From positions 1-19,508 of the forward strand of contig CAKUHW010000001.1 in assembly GCA_934659415.1 (NCBI GenBank): a stretch of DNA of 19,508 nucleotides, in the 5' to 3' direction. Shown in pieces: positions 8,063 to 15,525 of this stretch. The DNA is from an uncultured Oscillospiraceae bacterium (lineage in GTDB: Bacteria > Bacillota > Clostridia > Oscillospirales > Oscillospiraceae). A program made the position numbers and the translations under genes. The stretch's first letter is position 1, and every line of letters begins with the position of its first letter. The notes below the pieces were generated by a model. The model had not been told where the DNA came from, ran no database searches, and saw only the letters and a program-made list of their open reading frames with translations.

Positions 8063-9241
8063 TTACAGCATTTCAATAATGACCGCAACACCCATTCCGC
8101 CGCCGGCGCACAGGGACGCTACGCCATATTTGCCGCCGCGCCGCTTGAGTTCGTGCATCAGCGTCACTACCAGGCGGCTGCCGGTAGCTCCCACAGGATG
8201 CCCCAGAGAAATGCCGCTGCCGTTGACATTCAGCTTCTCCGGATCGATTCCAAGTTCCCTCTGGCAGGCTACGCACTGTGCCGCAAACGCCTCGTTGATC
8301 TCAAAAAGGTCAATATCTCCTATGGTAAGGCCGGCTTTTTCCAGCGCCCGGGTAATCGCGCTGATGGGGCCAATACCCATCAGTTCCGGTTCCACGCCGG
8401 TAGTGGCGGTAGATACGATGCGCGCAATGGCAGGAGCCCCTGCTTTCCTGGCCGCCTCTTCATCCATCAGAATCACGCCGGAAGCCGCATCGTTCATGCC
8501 GGAGGCATTGCCGGCAGTAACGGTACCGCCCTCTTTGAAGGTGGGCTTCAGCTTTGCCAGCGCCTCCATGGTAGCGCCCCGGCGGGGATACTCATCCGTG
8601 TCGTACACCGTATCGCCCTTTTTGCTATGTACAGTAATGGGAATGATCTCGTCCTTGAACTTCCCGGCGTCAATGGCGGCTACCGCCCTCTGCTGGGAGC
8701 GGAGTGCGCATTCATCCTGCATCTGACGTGTGATGCCGTATTTCTCCGCCACGTTTTCTGCCGTGATGCCCATGGCAGGCCCCACGCCCAGATTTGTCAG
8801 GGAGTCCCACATGGAGTCTCTCAATTCCATGTGGCCGAATTTTTTGCCGTACCGTGCGTCAAAAACCATGTGAGGCGCAGTGCTCATGGAATCCGCGCCG
8901 CCAGCCATAGTGCACTCCGCTTCGCCGGCCATAATCTGGTAGTACCCCATCTGAATGGCAGAGAGCGACGACGTGCAGTTGCGGTGAACCGTGATGCCCG
9001 GAACCGTAACGGGCAGTCCCGCCTTCACTGCCGCCACCCGGGCCAGATTATTTTCCTTATAAGTGCGCTGATAGTTGCAGCCCCAGATCACATCGTCAAT
9101 CCCGGCGGCATCAATGCCGCTGCGCTCCACAAGCGCCTGCATGACGGGGATAGACAGATCCAGAGAGGTCAGAGTCTTGAACTGTCCGCCAATGGTGCCG
9201 ATCGGAGTTCGGCAGCCTGCGGTAATCACTACATGCTTCAT
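8063..9241 (-). CDS. Acetyl-CoA C-acyltransferase (thiolase)
   Basis: A 392-residue thiolase of the standard length. The nucleophile is C89 in VHRNCTSSLSAIQ, the activating histidine is H348 in SLGHPVGATGSR and the second cysteine is C378 in CAGGGMGVAVIIE, positions equivalent to the classic biosynthetic/degradative thiolase triad. The GNASGMNDAASG and NEAFAAQ motifs are also present. It could cleave acetoacetyl-CoA (or a longer 3-oxoacyl-CoA) to acetyl-CoA at the end of the pathway, or condense acetyl-CoA. One small deviation is NGSGISLGHP where many thiolases read NGGAIALGHP; this may reflect a non-acetoacetyl substrate. It lies between the flavoprotein reductase (55-bp gap) and the CoA-transferase. 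Confidence 0.95.
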   Translation of the reverse strand: MKHVVITAGCRTPIGTIGGQFKTLTSLDLSIPVMQALVERSGIDAAGIDDVIWGCNYQRTYKENNLARVAAVKAGLPVTVPGITVHRNCTSSLSAIQMGYYQIMAGEAECTMAGGADSMSTAPHMVFDARYGKKFGHMELRDSMWDSLTNLGVGPAMGITAENVAEKYGITRQMQDECALRSQQRAVAAIDAGKFKDEIIPITVHSKKGDTVYDTDEYPRRGATMEALAKLKPTFKEGGTVTAGNASGMNDAASGVILMDEEAARKAGAPAIARIVSTATTGVEPELMGIGPISAITRALEKAGLTIGDIDLFEINEAFAAQCVACQRELGIDPEKLNVNGSGISLGHPVGATGSRLVVTLMHELKRRGGKYGVASLCAGGGMGVAVIIEML

Positions 9242-9296
9242 AATATTTCCTTCTTTGTATAGTTATAGAATCGAACTGTTAAGTGAACCTATCAAT

Positions 9297-11267
9297 TCAG
9301 CCGCCGTTGATTCCCAATACCGCCTCCAGTGCACTGGAAGTGGCCGTGGCAATACTGTCGGGCTTTGCCGCATCGCCAATGACGGTAACCGGTACTCCCG
9401 CCGTGCGCAAAGCAGCTTCTAATTGATTTTCCGGGCGCACCCCCACAGCGCAGACTACCGTGTCCACATGATCCAGCATGGCTGCTTCACCATTCTGACT
9501 GTAGCGCACAGAGCTTCCCTCCGCCGTAATATCCTGAGCCGGCGTTATGATGCGGCAGCCCTTTCGCAGGAGTCGCTGCACCATCAGGGGGCGGAAAGAG
9601 GAACGCTCGTTTTTGGCGATTCCGCTTCGTGCCAGCAGGGTGACCTTCCGGCCGCCTTCTTTCAGATCATTCACGGGAGGCAGCAGGAAATCCGCCGTTT
9701 CACACGCTACCTGGCCGCCGCCAACCACGACCACGTTCTTTCCGGCGTGTTCCTTTCCTTCCAGCACATCCCATGCGGTTACCAATCGGTCTGCTTTCTT
9801 CAGGAAGTCCGGGATAACAGGAGCACCACCGGTAGCCAGTAGCACGATGTCATAGGATTTTTTAATTTCCGCCGGATCAGCCTGGCAGTTGAGATGAATT
9901 TCCACACCCGCACGCTGACAGCGTTCAATTAAATATCGGGTTCCAGCAGCCAGATCCTGCTTGCAGGGTGGGAATGCCGCAAGATACATTTGACCGCCCA
10001 AACGGTCACTGCGCTCTGTCAGCGTAACGCGGTGACCGAACTCCGCAGCATAGGCCGCAGCTGTTAATCCGGCGGGTCCGCCGCCAATCACCAATACACG
10101 CTTCGGCTTTTCCGTATGCCTGTTTGCCGCCACAGCCAGTTCCCGTCCAACCTCCGGGTTCATAGCGCAGCAGATCCGCTGATCCGCATTAATGGAAACC
10201 AAACAGTGATTGCAGCCAATACACGGACGGATTTCCTGCTCCCGGCCTTCCGCAGTCTTCCGGGGAAATTCAGGGTCGCACAGCATGGAGCGGCCCATGT
10301 AAGCTACATCAGCTTTTCCCAACTGCAGTGCCAATTCTGCCGCCCAGGGTTCATTCATCCGGCCAATGAAACCTACCGGGATCGTAACGGATCGTTTAAT
10401 CTGCTCCGCCAACTCCGCGTTGAACGCTTTTGCTGTTCCGGAGGGGGAGGTCAGATTCCAGGGTGTGTTCATCGTGCCGTTGGACAGGTGCAGCATGGAA
10501 ACGCCTGCCTGCTGGAATTTCTGGGCAATATGCCGGCCTTCCATAAGGGATTGGCCGCCCTCCAGTGCGTCGGTGCAGGACATCCGAACAATAATCGGAA
10601 AGTCCGGCCCCACCTTGGAACGCACATCGGCAATGACATCCAGCACCAATTTCAGCCGACCATCCACATTGCCGCCATAAGCGTCTATCCGCTTATTTTC
10701 CAGGGGAGACAAGAAACGCCCCAGCAGGCCATGACCGTGACAGCAGTGCAGCTCTACTGCGTCAAATCCGGCCTCTTTTGCCCGCAAAGCAGCATCACCG
10801 AACTGGCGGGTGATTGTCTGCAATTCTTCTACCGTAGCCGCTCGGGCATATTCCCCTACGGCACGGCATTCCAGCGGAGAGGCCGCTACAGGCTGCAAGC
10901 CTCGGTTATATTTGGGTGTTGCTACAGAAGACGGATGCATCAACTGCGCGCAGATACGCACATCATATTTGTGCACGGCATCCGTCAGTTTCTGCAGCTG
11001 AGGAATCATTCGATCTTCAAACAACCCCAGATTATGGAACGTGGAATAGCGCATGTCCGGGCCAATCACAATGCACTCCGTAGTAATCATACCCGGGCCG
11101 CCCTTGGCTCGCTCTTCATAATACGCAAGCTGTTCTTCCGTTACTTCATAATTGTCTGTAGCCAGATGTGTTCCAATAGGTGATAAAAATATCCGATTTT
11201 TGGCTGTCATACTCCCTACTGTAATGGGAGTAAATAAATTGGGGTAAGTGTTCATGTCGCTTCTCAA
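9297..11267 (-). CDS. Fe-S/FMN/FAD old-yellow-enzyme-type reductase (2,4-dienoyl-CoA/enoate reductase family)
   Basis: A 656-residue multidomain oxidoreductase, the usual size for FadH, enoate reductase and BaiCD/BaiH. Residues 8-340 form the FMN TIM barrel, starting LFTPITVGSMTAKNRI, with active-site region ELHCCHGHGLL (H174/H177) and LSPLENKRIDAYGG. A [4Fe-4S] site follows: C349, C352, C355 and C366/C367. It is one residue tighter between the second and third cysteines than E. coli FadH as I recall it. The FAD domain begins VLVIGGGPAGLTAAAYAAE (392 onward) and an NAD(P)-binding motif is VVVVGGGQVACETADF. It would reduce an activated C=C bond, for instance of a dienoyl- or enoyl-CoA made by the AbfD-like dehydratase. 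Bile-acid or other ring substrates cannot be excluded. Confidence 0.92.
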   Translation of the reverse strand: MRSDMNTYPNLFTPITVGSMTAKNRIFLSPIGTHLATDNYEVTEEQLAYYEERAKGGPGMITTECIVIGPDMRYSTFHNLGLFEDRMIPQLQKLTDAVHKYDVRICAQLMHPSSVATPKYNRGLQPVAASPLECRAVGEYARAATVEELQTITRQFGDAALRAKEAGFDAVELHCCHGHGLLGRFLSPLENKRIDAYGGNVDGRLKLVLDVIADVRSKVGPDFPIIVRMSCTDALEGGQSLMEGRHIAQKFQQAGVSMLHLSNGTMNTPWNLTSPSGTAKAFNAELAEQIKRSVTIPVGFIGRMNEPWAAELALQLGKADVAYMGRSMLCDPEFPRKTAEGREQEIRPCIGCNHCLVSINADQRICCAMNPEVGRELAVAANRHTEKPKRVLVIGGGPAGLTAAAYAAEFGHRVTLTERSDRLGGQMYLAAFPPCKQDLAAGTRYLIERCQRAGVEIHLNCQADPAEIKKSYDIVLLATGGAPVIPDFLKKADRLVTAWDVLEGKEHAGKNVVVVGGGQVACETADFLLPPVNDLKEGGRKVTLLARSGIAKNERSSFRPLMVQRLLRKGCRIITPAQDITAEGSSVRYSQNGEAAMLDHVDTVVCAVGVRPENQLEAALRTAGVPVTVIGDAAKPDSIATATSSALEAVLGINGG

Positions 11268-11311
11268 CTCTCCTCATGATACCTGATCTGTACGGTTAAA
11301 AATTTCTCAGG

Positions 11312-11728
11312 TCATCTGCTGTTTTCTTCATCACGGGCGGCTTTCCCTTCGTTTTGCGAAAGCCGCCGACAAAACTGCCTGTAAGACTCCTGATATTCCT
11401 CCCTGTTCGGATAGTATATACTCAACTGCAAACAGGGGATTGCACTGTTATAAACATGCGTATAATGGACGCTGCGCGGTGGGATTGCGATCCACGAGCC
11501 GGGGGTCATATGGTACATACTGCCATCCACATAGTAATCGCATTCGCCTTCCAGCACAATGGCAATCTGTTCATTTTCGTGACTGTGAGGATTGATTTCG
11601 TTTCCGTTTTCCACACGCCCCACCGTGCAGCAGAGATGTTCCAAATTTGTGTCCAGTGTCACCTGTCGGATTCCGCTGCGGATATCCTGCCAGGGACTTT
11701 CAAACCAATTTCCATGTGGTACTTTCAT
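11312..11728 (-). CDS. Small cupin-domain protein, copy 2
   Basis: A 138-residue single-domain cupin with NPHSHENEQIAIVLEGECDYYVDG (H48, H50, E53/Q54) and TPGSWIAIPPRSVHY (H88), a plausible metal site. It is paralogous to the cupin at 6229-6606, matching through most of the core, but carries an extra charged C-terminal tail of about 15 residues (about 121-138). It lies between the second TRAP permease, from which it is separated by a strong stem-loop, and the flavoprotein reductase. The start is supported by an AGGAGAA-like site upstream. Having two related but diverged cupins in one operon suggests they handle two related intermediates, or the two TRAP ligands; the reaction is not known. Confidence 0.88.
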   Translation of the reverse strand: MKVPHGNWFESPWQDIRSGIRQVTLDTNLEHLCCTVGRVENGNEINPHSHENEQIAIVLEGECDYYVDGSMYHMTPGSWIAIPPRSVHYTHVYNSAIPCLQLSIYYPNREEYQESYRQFCRRLSQNEGKAARDEENSR

Positions 11729-11745
11729 GCAGTTCTCCTTGGGAT

Positions 11746-11780
11746 ATCTCCGGCCTGCCGTATTCAGGCAGGCCGGAGAT
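11746..11780 (-). other. Strong intra-operon stem-loop after the second TRAP large permease
   Basis: A perfect 14-bp stem (ATCTCCGGCCTGCC with its complement) and a 7-nt loop begins just after the DctM stop at 11787 and ends 18 bp before the cupin start. The transcript continues without a U run, so it is not a standard intrinsic terminator. It may protect the upstream TRAP message or mark an mRNA processing boundary between transport and enzyme genes. Confidence 0.6.
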
Positions 11781-11786
11781 GCCGGT

Positions 11787-13100
11787 TTAACCGTTCATCA
11801 GATTCGGCAGCCATGCTGTCATACCGGGGAAAGCAATCAGCACAGCGCAGAAGAAAATCATAATGAACAAATACGGAAGTGCGCCTTTGATAATATCTGA
11901 GAGCTCAGCGGAGCGATCTACACTCTGCACCATAAACAGGTTCAGGCCCATAGGCGGGGTGATCTGACCGATCTGCACCAGCAGTGTCACATATACACCC
12001 AGCCAGATCAGATCCACACCCAGCTCCTTGCAGATCGGTGCCATCAGGGGAATGGTCAGCAGAATCATGGAGCTGCCGTCCATAAAGCAGCCCAAAATCA
12101 GGTACACCACTCCGATCACCGCCAGAATCGCAACCTTGCTGAAGCCCTGTTCAATAACCCAGCTGCTCAAGTGGCGGTTAATGCTTGATTGAGAGAGTGC
12201 AAACGTGAGGTAGGACGCCGTGATCATCAGAATAAGGATCATAGCGATGGACTTGGAGCAGGTCTTTGCTGCTTCATAGACCTTTTTTACTGTTAGGCCC
12301 TTGCTTCCAAAGCCGAAGATCAGCACCAGCAGAGTGCCCAAAGCGGCAGATTCTACAGGAGTGGCCTTGCCGGTATACAGACTGCCCAGCAGAACAACGA
12401 TTGTGATCACGATGGGAGCGATGCCTTTGATGGCCTGCCAGGTGGTCAGCTCCTCTTCCACAATGGCATCGCTGCTGAATTCCCGTCCCTTTTTCCGGTC
12501 TGTCAGAGAACTGCAGAAAATCCAGATCAAAAAGAATACCGTCAGCACAATGCCGGGAACAGCCGATGCCGCAAACAGCTGCACCACAGACTGATCTGTC
12601 AGAGAACCATAGAGGATCAGTACCGTGCTGGGCGGAATCAAAATGCCTAACGTGCCGGAGGCGGCAATAGATCCATAGATCGCAGGCTTCGGATAGCCGC
12701 GCTTTTTCGTTTCCGGAATGGCAATAGAGCCGATGCCTGCCGCAGTGGCCACAGAGGAGCCGCTGATAGCAGAGTAAAACGCGCAGGCGATCACGTTGGC
12801 ATGGAGCAAGCCGCCGGGCAGTTTACGGAACCACTTCATCAGGCCTTTGTAGAAATTGCCGCTGAGGCCGCTGGCCACGATCAGCTCCCCCATAAAGAGG
12901 AACAGGGGAACAGCAGATAACACGAAATTGTTTGCCGTGTTCCAGGTAATCGTACCTAACGTAGTAAGATAGCGGGCATTATCAGAGACAATCAGTCCTA
13001 CAATGCCGGAAACGCCCAGTGCCACACAGATCCAAACTCCAGGGATCAGCAGTGCAAACAGCACCAGAATCATAATCACGGAAACACCAATCCAACTCAT
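11787..13100 (-). CDS. dctM: TRAP transporter large permease (DctM family), system 2
   Basis: A 437-residue integral membrane protein with about twelve hydrophobic segments. DctM signatures are LFLFMGELIVASGLSGNFY, SAISGSSVATAAGIGSIAIPE, GILIPPSTVLILYG, ATPVESAALG and GQITPPMGLNLFMVQ. It is the sodium-coupled channel subunit of a second TRAP system and clearly a different lineage from the one at 2462-3745 (for example SSVATAAGIGSIAIPE here versus SGPATLAAIGGIMIPA there). The ATG overlaps the DctQ stop by four bases (ATGA). The next gene downstream is the cupin at 11312-11728, after a stem-loop. Confidence 0.95.
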   Translation of the reverse strand: MSWIGVSVIMILVLFALLIPGVWICVALGVSGIVGLIVSDNARYLTTLGTITWNTANNFVLSAVPLFLFMGELIVASGLSGNFYKGLMKWFRKLPGGLLHANVIACAFYSAISGSSVATAAGIGSIAIPETKKRGYPKPAIYGSIAASGTLGILIPPSTVLILYGSLTDQSVVQLFAASAVPGIVLTVFFLIWIFCSSLTDRKKGREFSSDAIVEEELTTWQAIKGIAPIVITIVVLLGSLYTGKATPVESAALGTLLVLIFGFGSKGLTVKKVYEAAKTCSKSIAMILILMITASYLTFALSQSSINRHLSSWVIEQGFSKVAILAVIGVVYLILGCFMDGSSMILLTIPLMAPICKELGVDLIWLGVYVTLLVQIGQITPPMGLNLFMVQSVDRSAELSDIIKGALPYLFIMIFFCAVLIAFPGMTAWLPNLMNG

Positions 13101-13594
13101 ACGGCAGCGTCCTCCTTACGGAAATCTCGGATCTGCCGCACAATGTCCAGCAGAATATACAGACAGAAGCAAATCAAGCCGAATGACATCGTCAACTGCG
13201 GATAAGCAATAGGAGTCCGATAGAATCCGGTCGAGACAAGGTGCTTGGCAAAGGAATTATAGTTCAGCAAAACGGAGTAATAGGTAAAGACGCAGCTGAA
13301 TGTCAGCATGATCGCAGAATAAACCACATTCAGCACACGCTTGGTTCTTCCCTTGATCAGGCCATAAATTGCCTCTACCCGGACGAAAGTACCGGCGCCA
13401 TAGCTGTTGGCAAGACCCGTGAACGTCATACAAGCCATAAGATATCCGGCAAATTCGTCTACAATTAAAAAGGAATGGTTGAAGAAGCTGCGGGAGATGA
13501 TCTCAACGATCTCCATAATCGCCATGAGAATAACCGCCACGGCGGACACATTCAATGTAATCTTGCGCAGCCCCTGCATTGTTTTATCCAGCAA
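13097..13594 (-). CDS. dctQ: TRAP transporter small permease (DctQ family), system 2
   Basis: A 165-residue membrane protein with four hydrophobic helices (about 13-33, 45-65, 88-108 and 128-150), the expected DctQ size. The VDEFAGYLMACMTFTGLANSYG region corresponds to the conserved 'EE..R' segment of the family. It forms the membrane unit with the large permease, whose start it overlaps by four bases. The gap to the upstream binding-protein gene is 38 bp with a clear AGGAGGAGAA-type ribosome site and no stem-loop, unlike the first TRAP set. Confidence 0.92.
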   Translation of the reverse strand: MLDKTMQGLRKITLNVSAVAVILMAIMEIVEIISRSFFNHSFLIVDEFAGYLMACMTFTGLANSYGAGTFVRVEAIYGLIKGRTKRVLNVVYSAIMLTFSCVFTYYSVLLNYNSFAKHLVSTGFYRTPIAYPQLTMSFGLICFCLYILLDIVRQIRDFRKEDAAV

Positions 13595-13632
13595 GGTAGT
13601 TCTCCTCCTAATGTTATGTCAGGGAAGCACGG

Positions 13633-14679
13633 TCACTTGTTCAGCTCCGTGCAAACCTGCTCCAGCAGCTCCGCAGTATTGCCGCCCCGCTCTTCACACC
13701 AGGAATCCCAGTAGTTCTGCATATCAGCGGTAACTTGTGCGCTTTCATTTTCATCGACCGTATTCAACACCATGCCTTCGCTTTCCAGATCCGTGCGCCA
13801 GGTATCCTCATCTGCAAACATCGTCTCGCACATCTTGGCCTGGAACTCTTCGCATACTTCGTCGATCACCTTCTGCAGATCCTCAGGCAAAGCGTCATAT
13901 TCCGCCTGATTCATGCACATGTAGTCGGGGATAATCTGGCAATCGGCAATAAGACCGTAATTCAGGCTGTCATCCCAGCCGGCGCCGCCCAGACCGTAGG
14001 CGGAGGTGATCACGCCATCCACCACGCCGGTCTGCAGGCCGGTGGGAACTTCAGAACCAGCCAGGCTCACAGGGGTACCGCCCAGCTGCTGTACCAGCGC
14101 AGACAGCTCATTGTTGATGGTACGGATCTTCAGCCCCTTCACATCATACAGGCTCTTGAGTTCCTTATTCTTGGTCCACAGGCTCTGGGCGGGCCAGGTG
14201 TAATAGAAGAGATACTTAGCGCCATATTCGGCCAGCTCTTCCTTCAGCGTCGGCTCCACAACGCTCATCACCTTATCGAACTCATCCAGGTCACTGGCAA
14301 TATAGGGCAGGCAAGGCAGAGCGCCCGCTTTGAGAACGCCGAAGCAGTTGCTTCCCACGTCGGCCATCTGCACGCTGCCGTCACCCACAGCTACCAGATA
14401 GTCAGCAGCATTATAGCTCAATTCGCCCGGAGCGCGAACCGTGATCTCAATACGGCCGCCGCTCTTTTCCATAATGCTGTCAGCAAATTCCTGACACAGG
14501 ACAGAGGAGGGATGGGTCAGGCTGTTGATCACCACGAAATCCCACTTAACAGGCTTATCACTGGTGATGGTCTCCGCATTGGCATTGCTGTCACTTCCGG
14601 TGCTGTCGGATTTGGAGCCGCAGGCGGTCATCGTTGCCACCAATGCCAGGCTCAGGAGCAGGGCAAAAAACTTTTTCAT
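13633..14679 (-). CDS. dctP: TRAP transporter substrate-binding lipoprotein (DctP family), system 2
   Basis: A 348-residue extracytoplasmic receptor. The signal peptide ends in an MTAC lipobox (C20), followed by a Ser/Asn-rich linker to about residue 44. The mature part opens KWDFVVINSLTHPSSVLCQEFAD, and the DVKGLKIRT block (about 170-180) and GLQTGVVDGVITSAYG are DctP hallmarks. It lacks the usual R-x(n)-N-x-RPI run seen in the receptor at 4325-5359 (here LWTKNKELKSLYDVKGLK), so its ligand contacts probably differ. It would deliver a small organic acid to the permease pair encoded next. An AGGAGG-like site lies 8 bp before the ATG, and a GC-rich palindrome sits just upstream. Confidence 0.93.
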   Translation of the reverse strand: MKKFFALLLSLALVATMTACGSKSDSTGSDSNANAETITSDKPVKWDFVVINSLTHPSSVLCQEFADSIMEKSGGRIEITVRAPGELSYNAADYLVAVGDGSVQMADVGSNCFGVLKAGALPCLPYIASDLDEFDKVMSVVEPTLKEELAEYGAKYLFYYTWPAQSLWTKNKELKSLYDVKGLKIRTINNELSALVQQLGGTPVSLAGSEVPTGLQTGVVDGVITSAYGLGGAGWDDSLNYGLIADCQIIPDYMCMNQAEYDALPEDLQKVIDEVCEEFQAKMCETMFADEDTWRTDLESEGMVLNTVDENESAQVTADMQNYWDSWCEERGGNTAELLEQVCTELNK

Positions 14680-14704
14680 TTCATTTCCTCCAGATTTTTA
14701 TTTT

Positions 14705-14720
14705 TCGTTCCGCGGAACGA
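14705..14720 (-). repeat. 16-bp perfect palindrome upstream of the second TRAP receptor gene
   Basis: TCGTTCCGCGGAACGA is fully self-complementary and lies in the 47-bp gap between the MBL-fold gene and the DctP-type gene. On the transcript it could form a short hairpin followed by an A-rich stretch and then the ribosome site, more like an mRNA 5'-end stabiliser or a protein-binding site than a terminator. Confidence 0.45.
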
Positions 14721-14726
14721 GGGGGA

Positions 14727-15473
14727 TTATAATAAAATGGTTTCGCCGGCTTTCATAGCCTGACATTTGCAGTGAGGGGCTCTGACAGCCAGCGCTTTCT
14801 GGAACCGCTCCAGATAGTCACTGCCCCGGTAGTGCATGGGAATGACCGTTTTAACGCCCAGCATCTCTGCGCACATAGCGGCGTCCTCCGGATCCATCTC
14901 ATCCAGGCTGCGCCCGCCAAGATCCACGCCGCCGATGCCGATGATCGCAATGTCCGGGCGATAGCGTTCTCCCCAAAGCTTCATATCCATGGTAATGGAG
15001 GTGTCGCCGCCGAAGAAAATGGTGGGGCCGTTTTCGATGGAAATAATGTAGCACAGAGGCTCACCGGTGAGATAGCGCCCGTCAGGGAAATGAACAAAAG
15101 CAATATGGCGGGCGTCCACAGCCCGGATTTTGCAGTCAGCGATGGGATAAGTAGCGCCGCTTGTGGTCAGCTCCGCTCTGGGGCCGTTCAGATCTCCAAA
15201 GCCGGCCATCTCCGTCAGGCACATGGTAGAGTGATCGCCCAGGATCTTCGTTGTCTCCGAGTTTGCCATGACGTCCATCGCCTGTGCAAAATGATCGGCA
15301 GCACAGTGGCTGGCAAGAATCAGATCCACCACCAGATCTTTAGGATCCACCGGACTCTTCGGCACACCCAGAGCCTCGTCTCCTGCCAGAAACGGATCCG
15401 TCAGGATTTTAAGGTCCTGAGGCGTCGTCAGTAAAAAGGAGGCCCAGCCAAGGTATTTCACTTCAACACTCAT
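14727..15473 (-). CDS. MBL-fold metal-dependent hydrolase (UlaG-like)
   Basis: A 248-residue metallo-beta-lactamase-fold protein of the UlaG-like (beta-lactamase superfamily 2) type, compact and without extra domains. The first motif reads ASHCAADHF: H56, D60 and H61 are kept but the usual middle histidine is A58. Other metal-site candidates are H123 in DARHIAF, D157 in FFGGDTSI and H214 in IPMHYRGSD. It opens with the UlaG-like VEVKYLGWASFLL and DPFL segments. UlaG is a lactonase, so opening of a lactone intermediate is an attractive role here, which is inference. The A58 variant occurs in some members of the superfamily as far as I recall, so activity is not ruled out. It lies second in the operon, 52 bp after the DUF6282 gene. 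Confidence 0.88.
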   Translation of the reverse strand: MSVEVKYLGWASFLLTTPQDLKILTDPFLAGDEALGVPKSPVDPKDLVVDLILASHCAADHFAQAMDVMANSETTKILGDHSTMCLTEMAGFGDLNGPRAELTTSGATYPIADCKIRAVDARHIAFVHFPDGRYLTGEPLCYIISIENGPTIFFGGDTSITMDMKLWGERYRPDIAIIGIGGVDLGGRSLDEMDPEDAAMCAEMLGVKTVIPMHYRGSDYLERFQKALAVRAPHCKCQAMKAGETILL

Positions 15474-15525
15474 AAAATTTTTCCTTTCCGTGTGTTAATT
15501 TTCAGGGCGGATTTGGCGTTCCCTG

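Noticed and set aside
6743..9262. An 839-codon open frame on the plus strand opposite the CoA-transferase and thiolase genes
   Set aside because: It is antisense to two intact genes with all catalytic residues, has no recognisable domain, is rich in His/Arg/Gly/Ala as expected from a GC-biased opposite strand, and has no credible ribosome site.
13735..14763. A 342-codon plus-strand frame opposite the second TRAP receptor
   Set aside because: It shadows a well-supported lipoprotein gene and shows no motif of its own.
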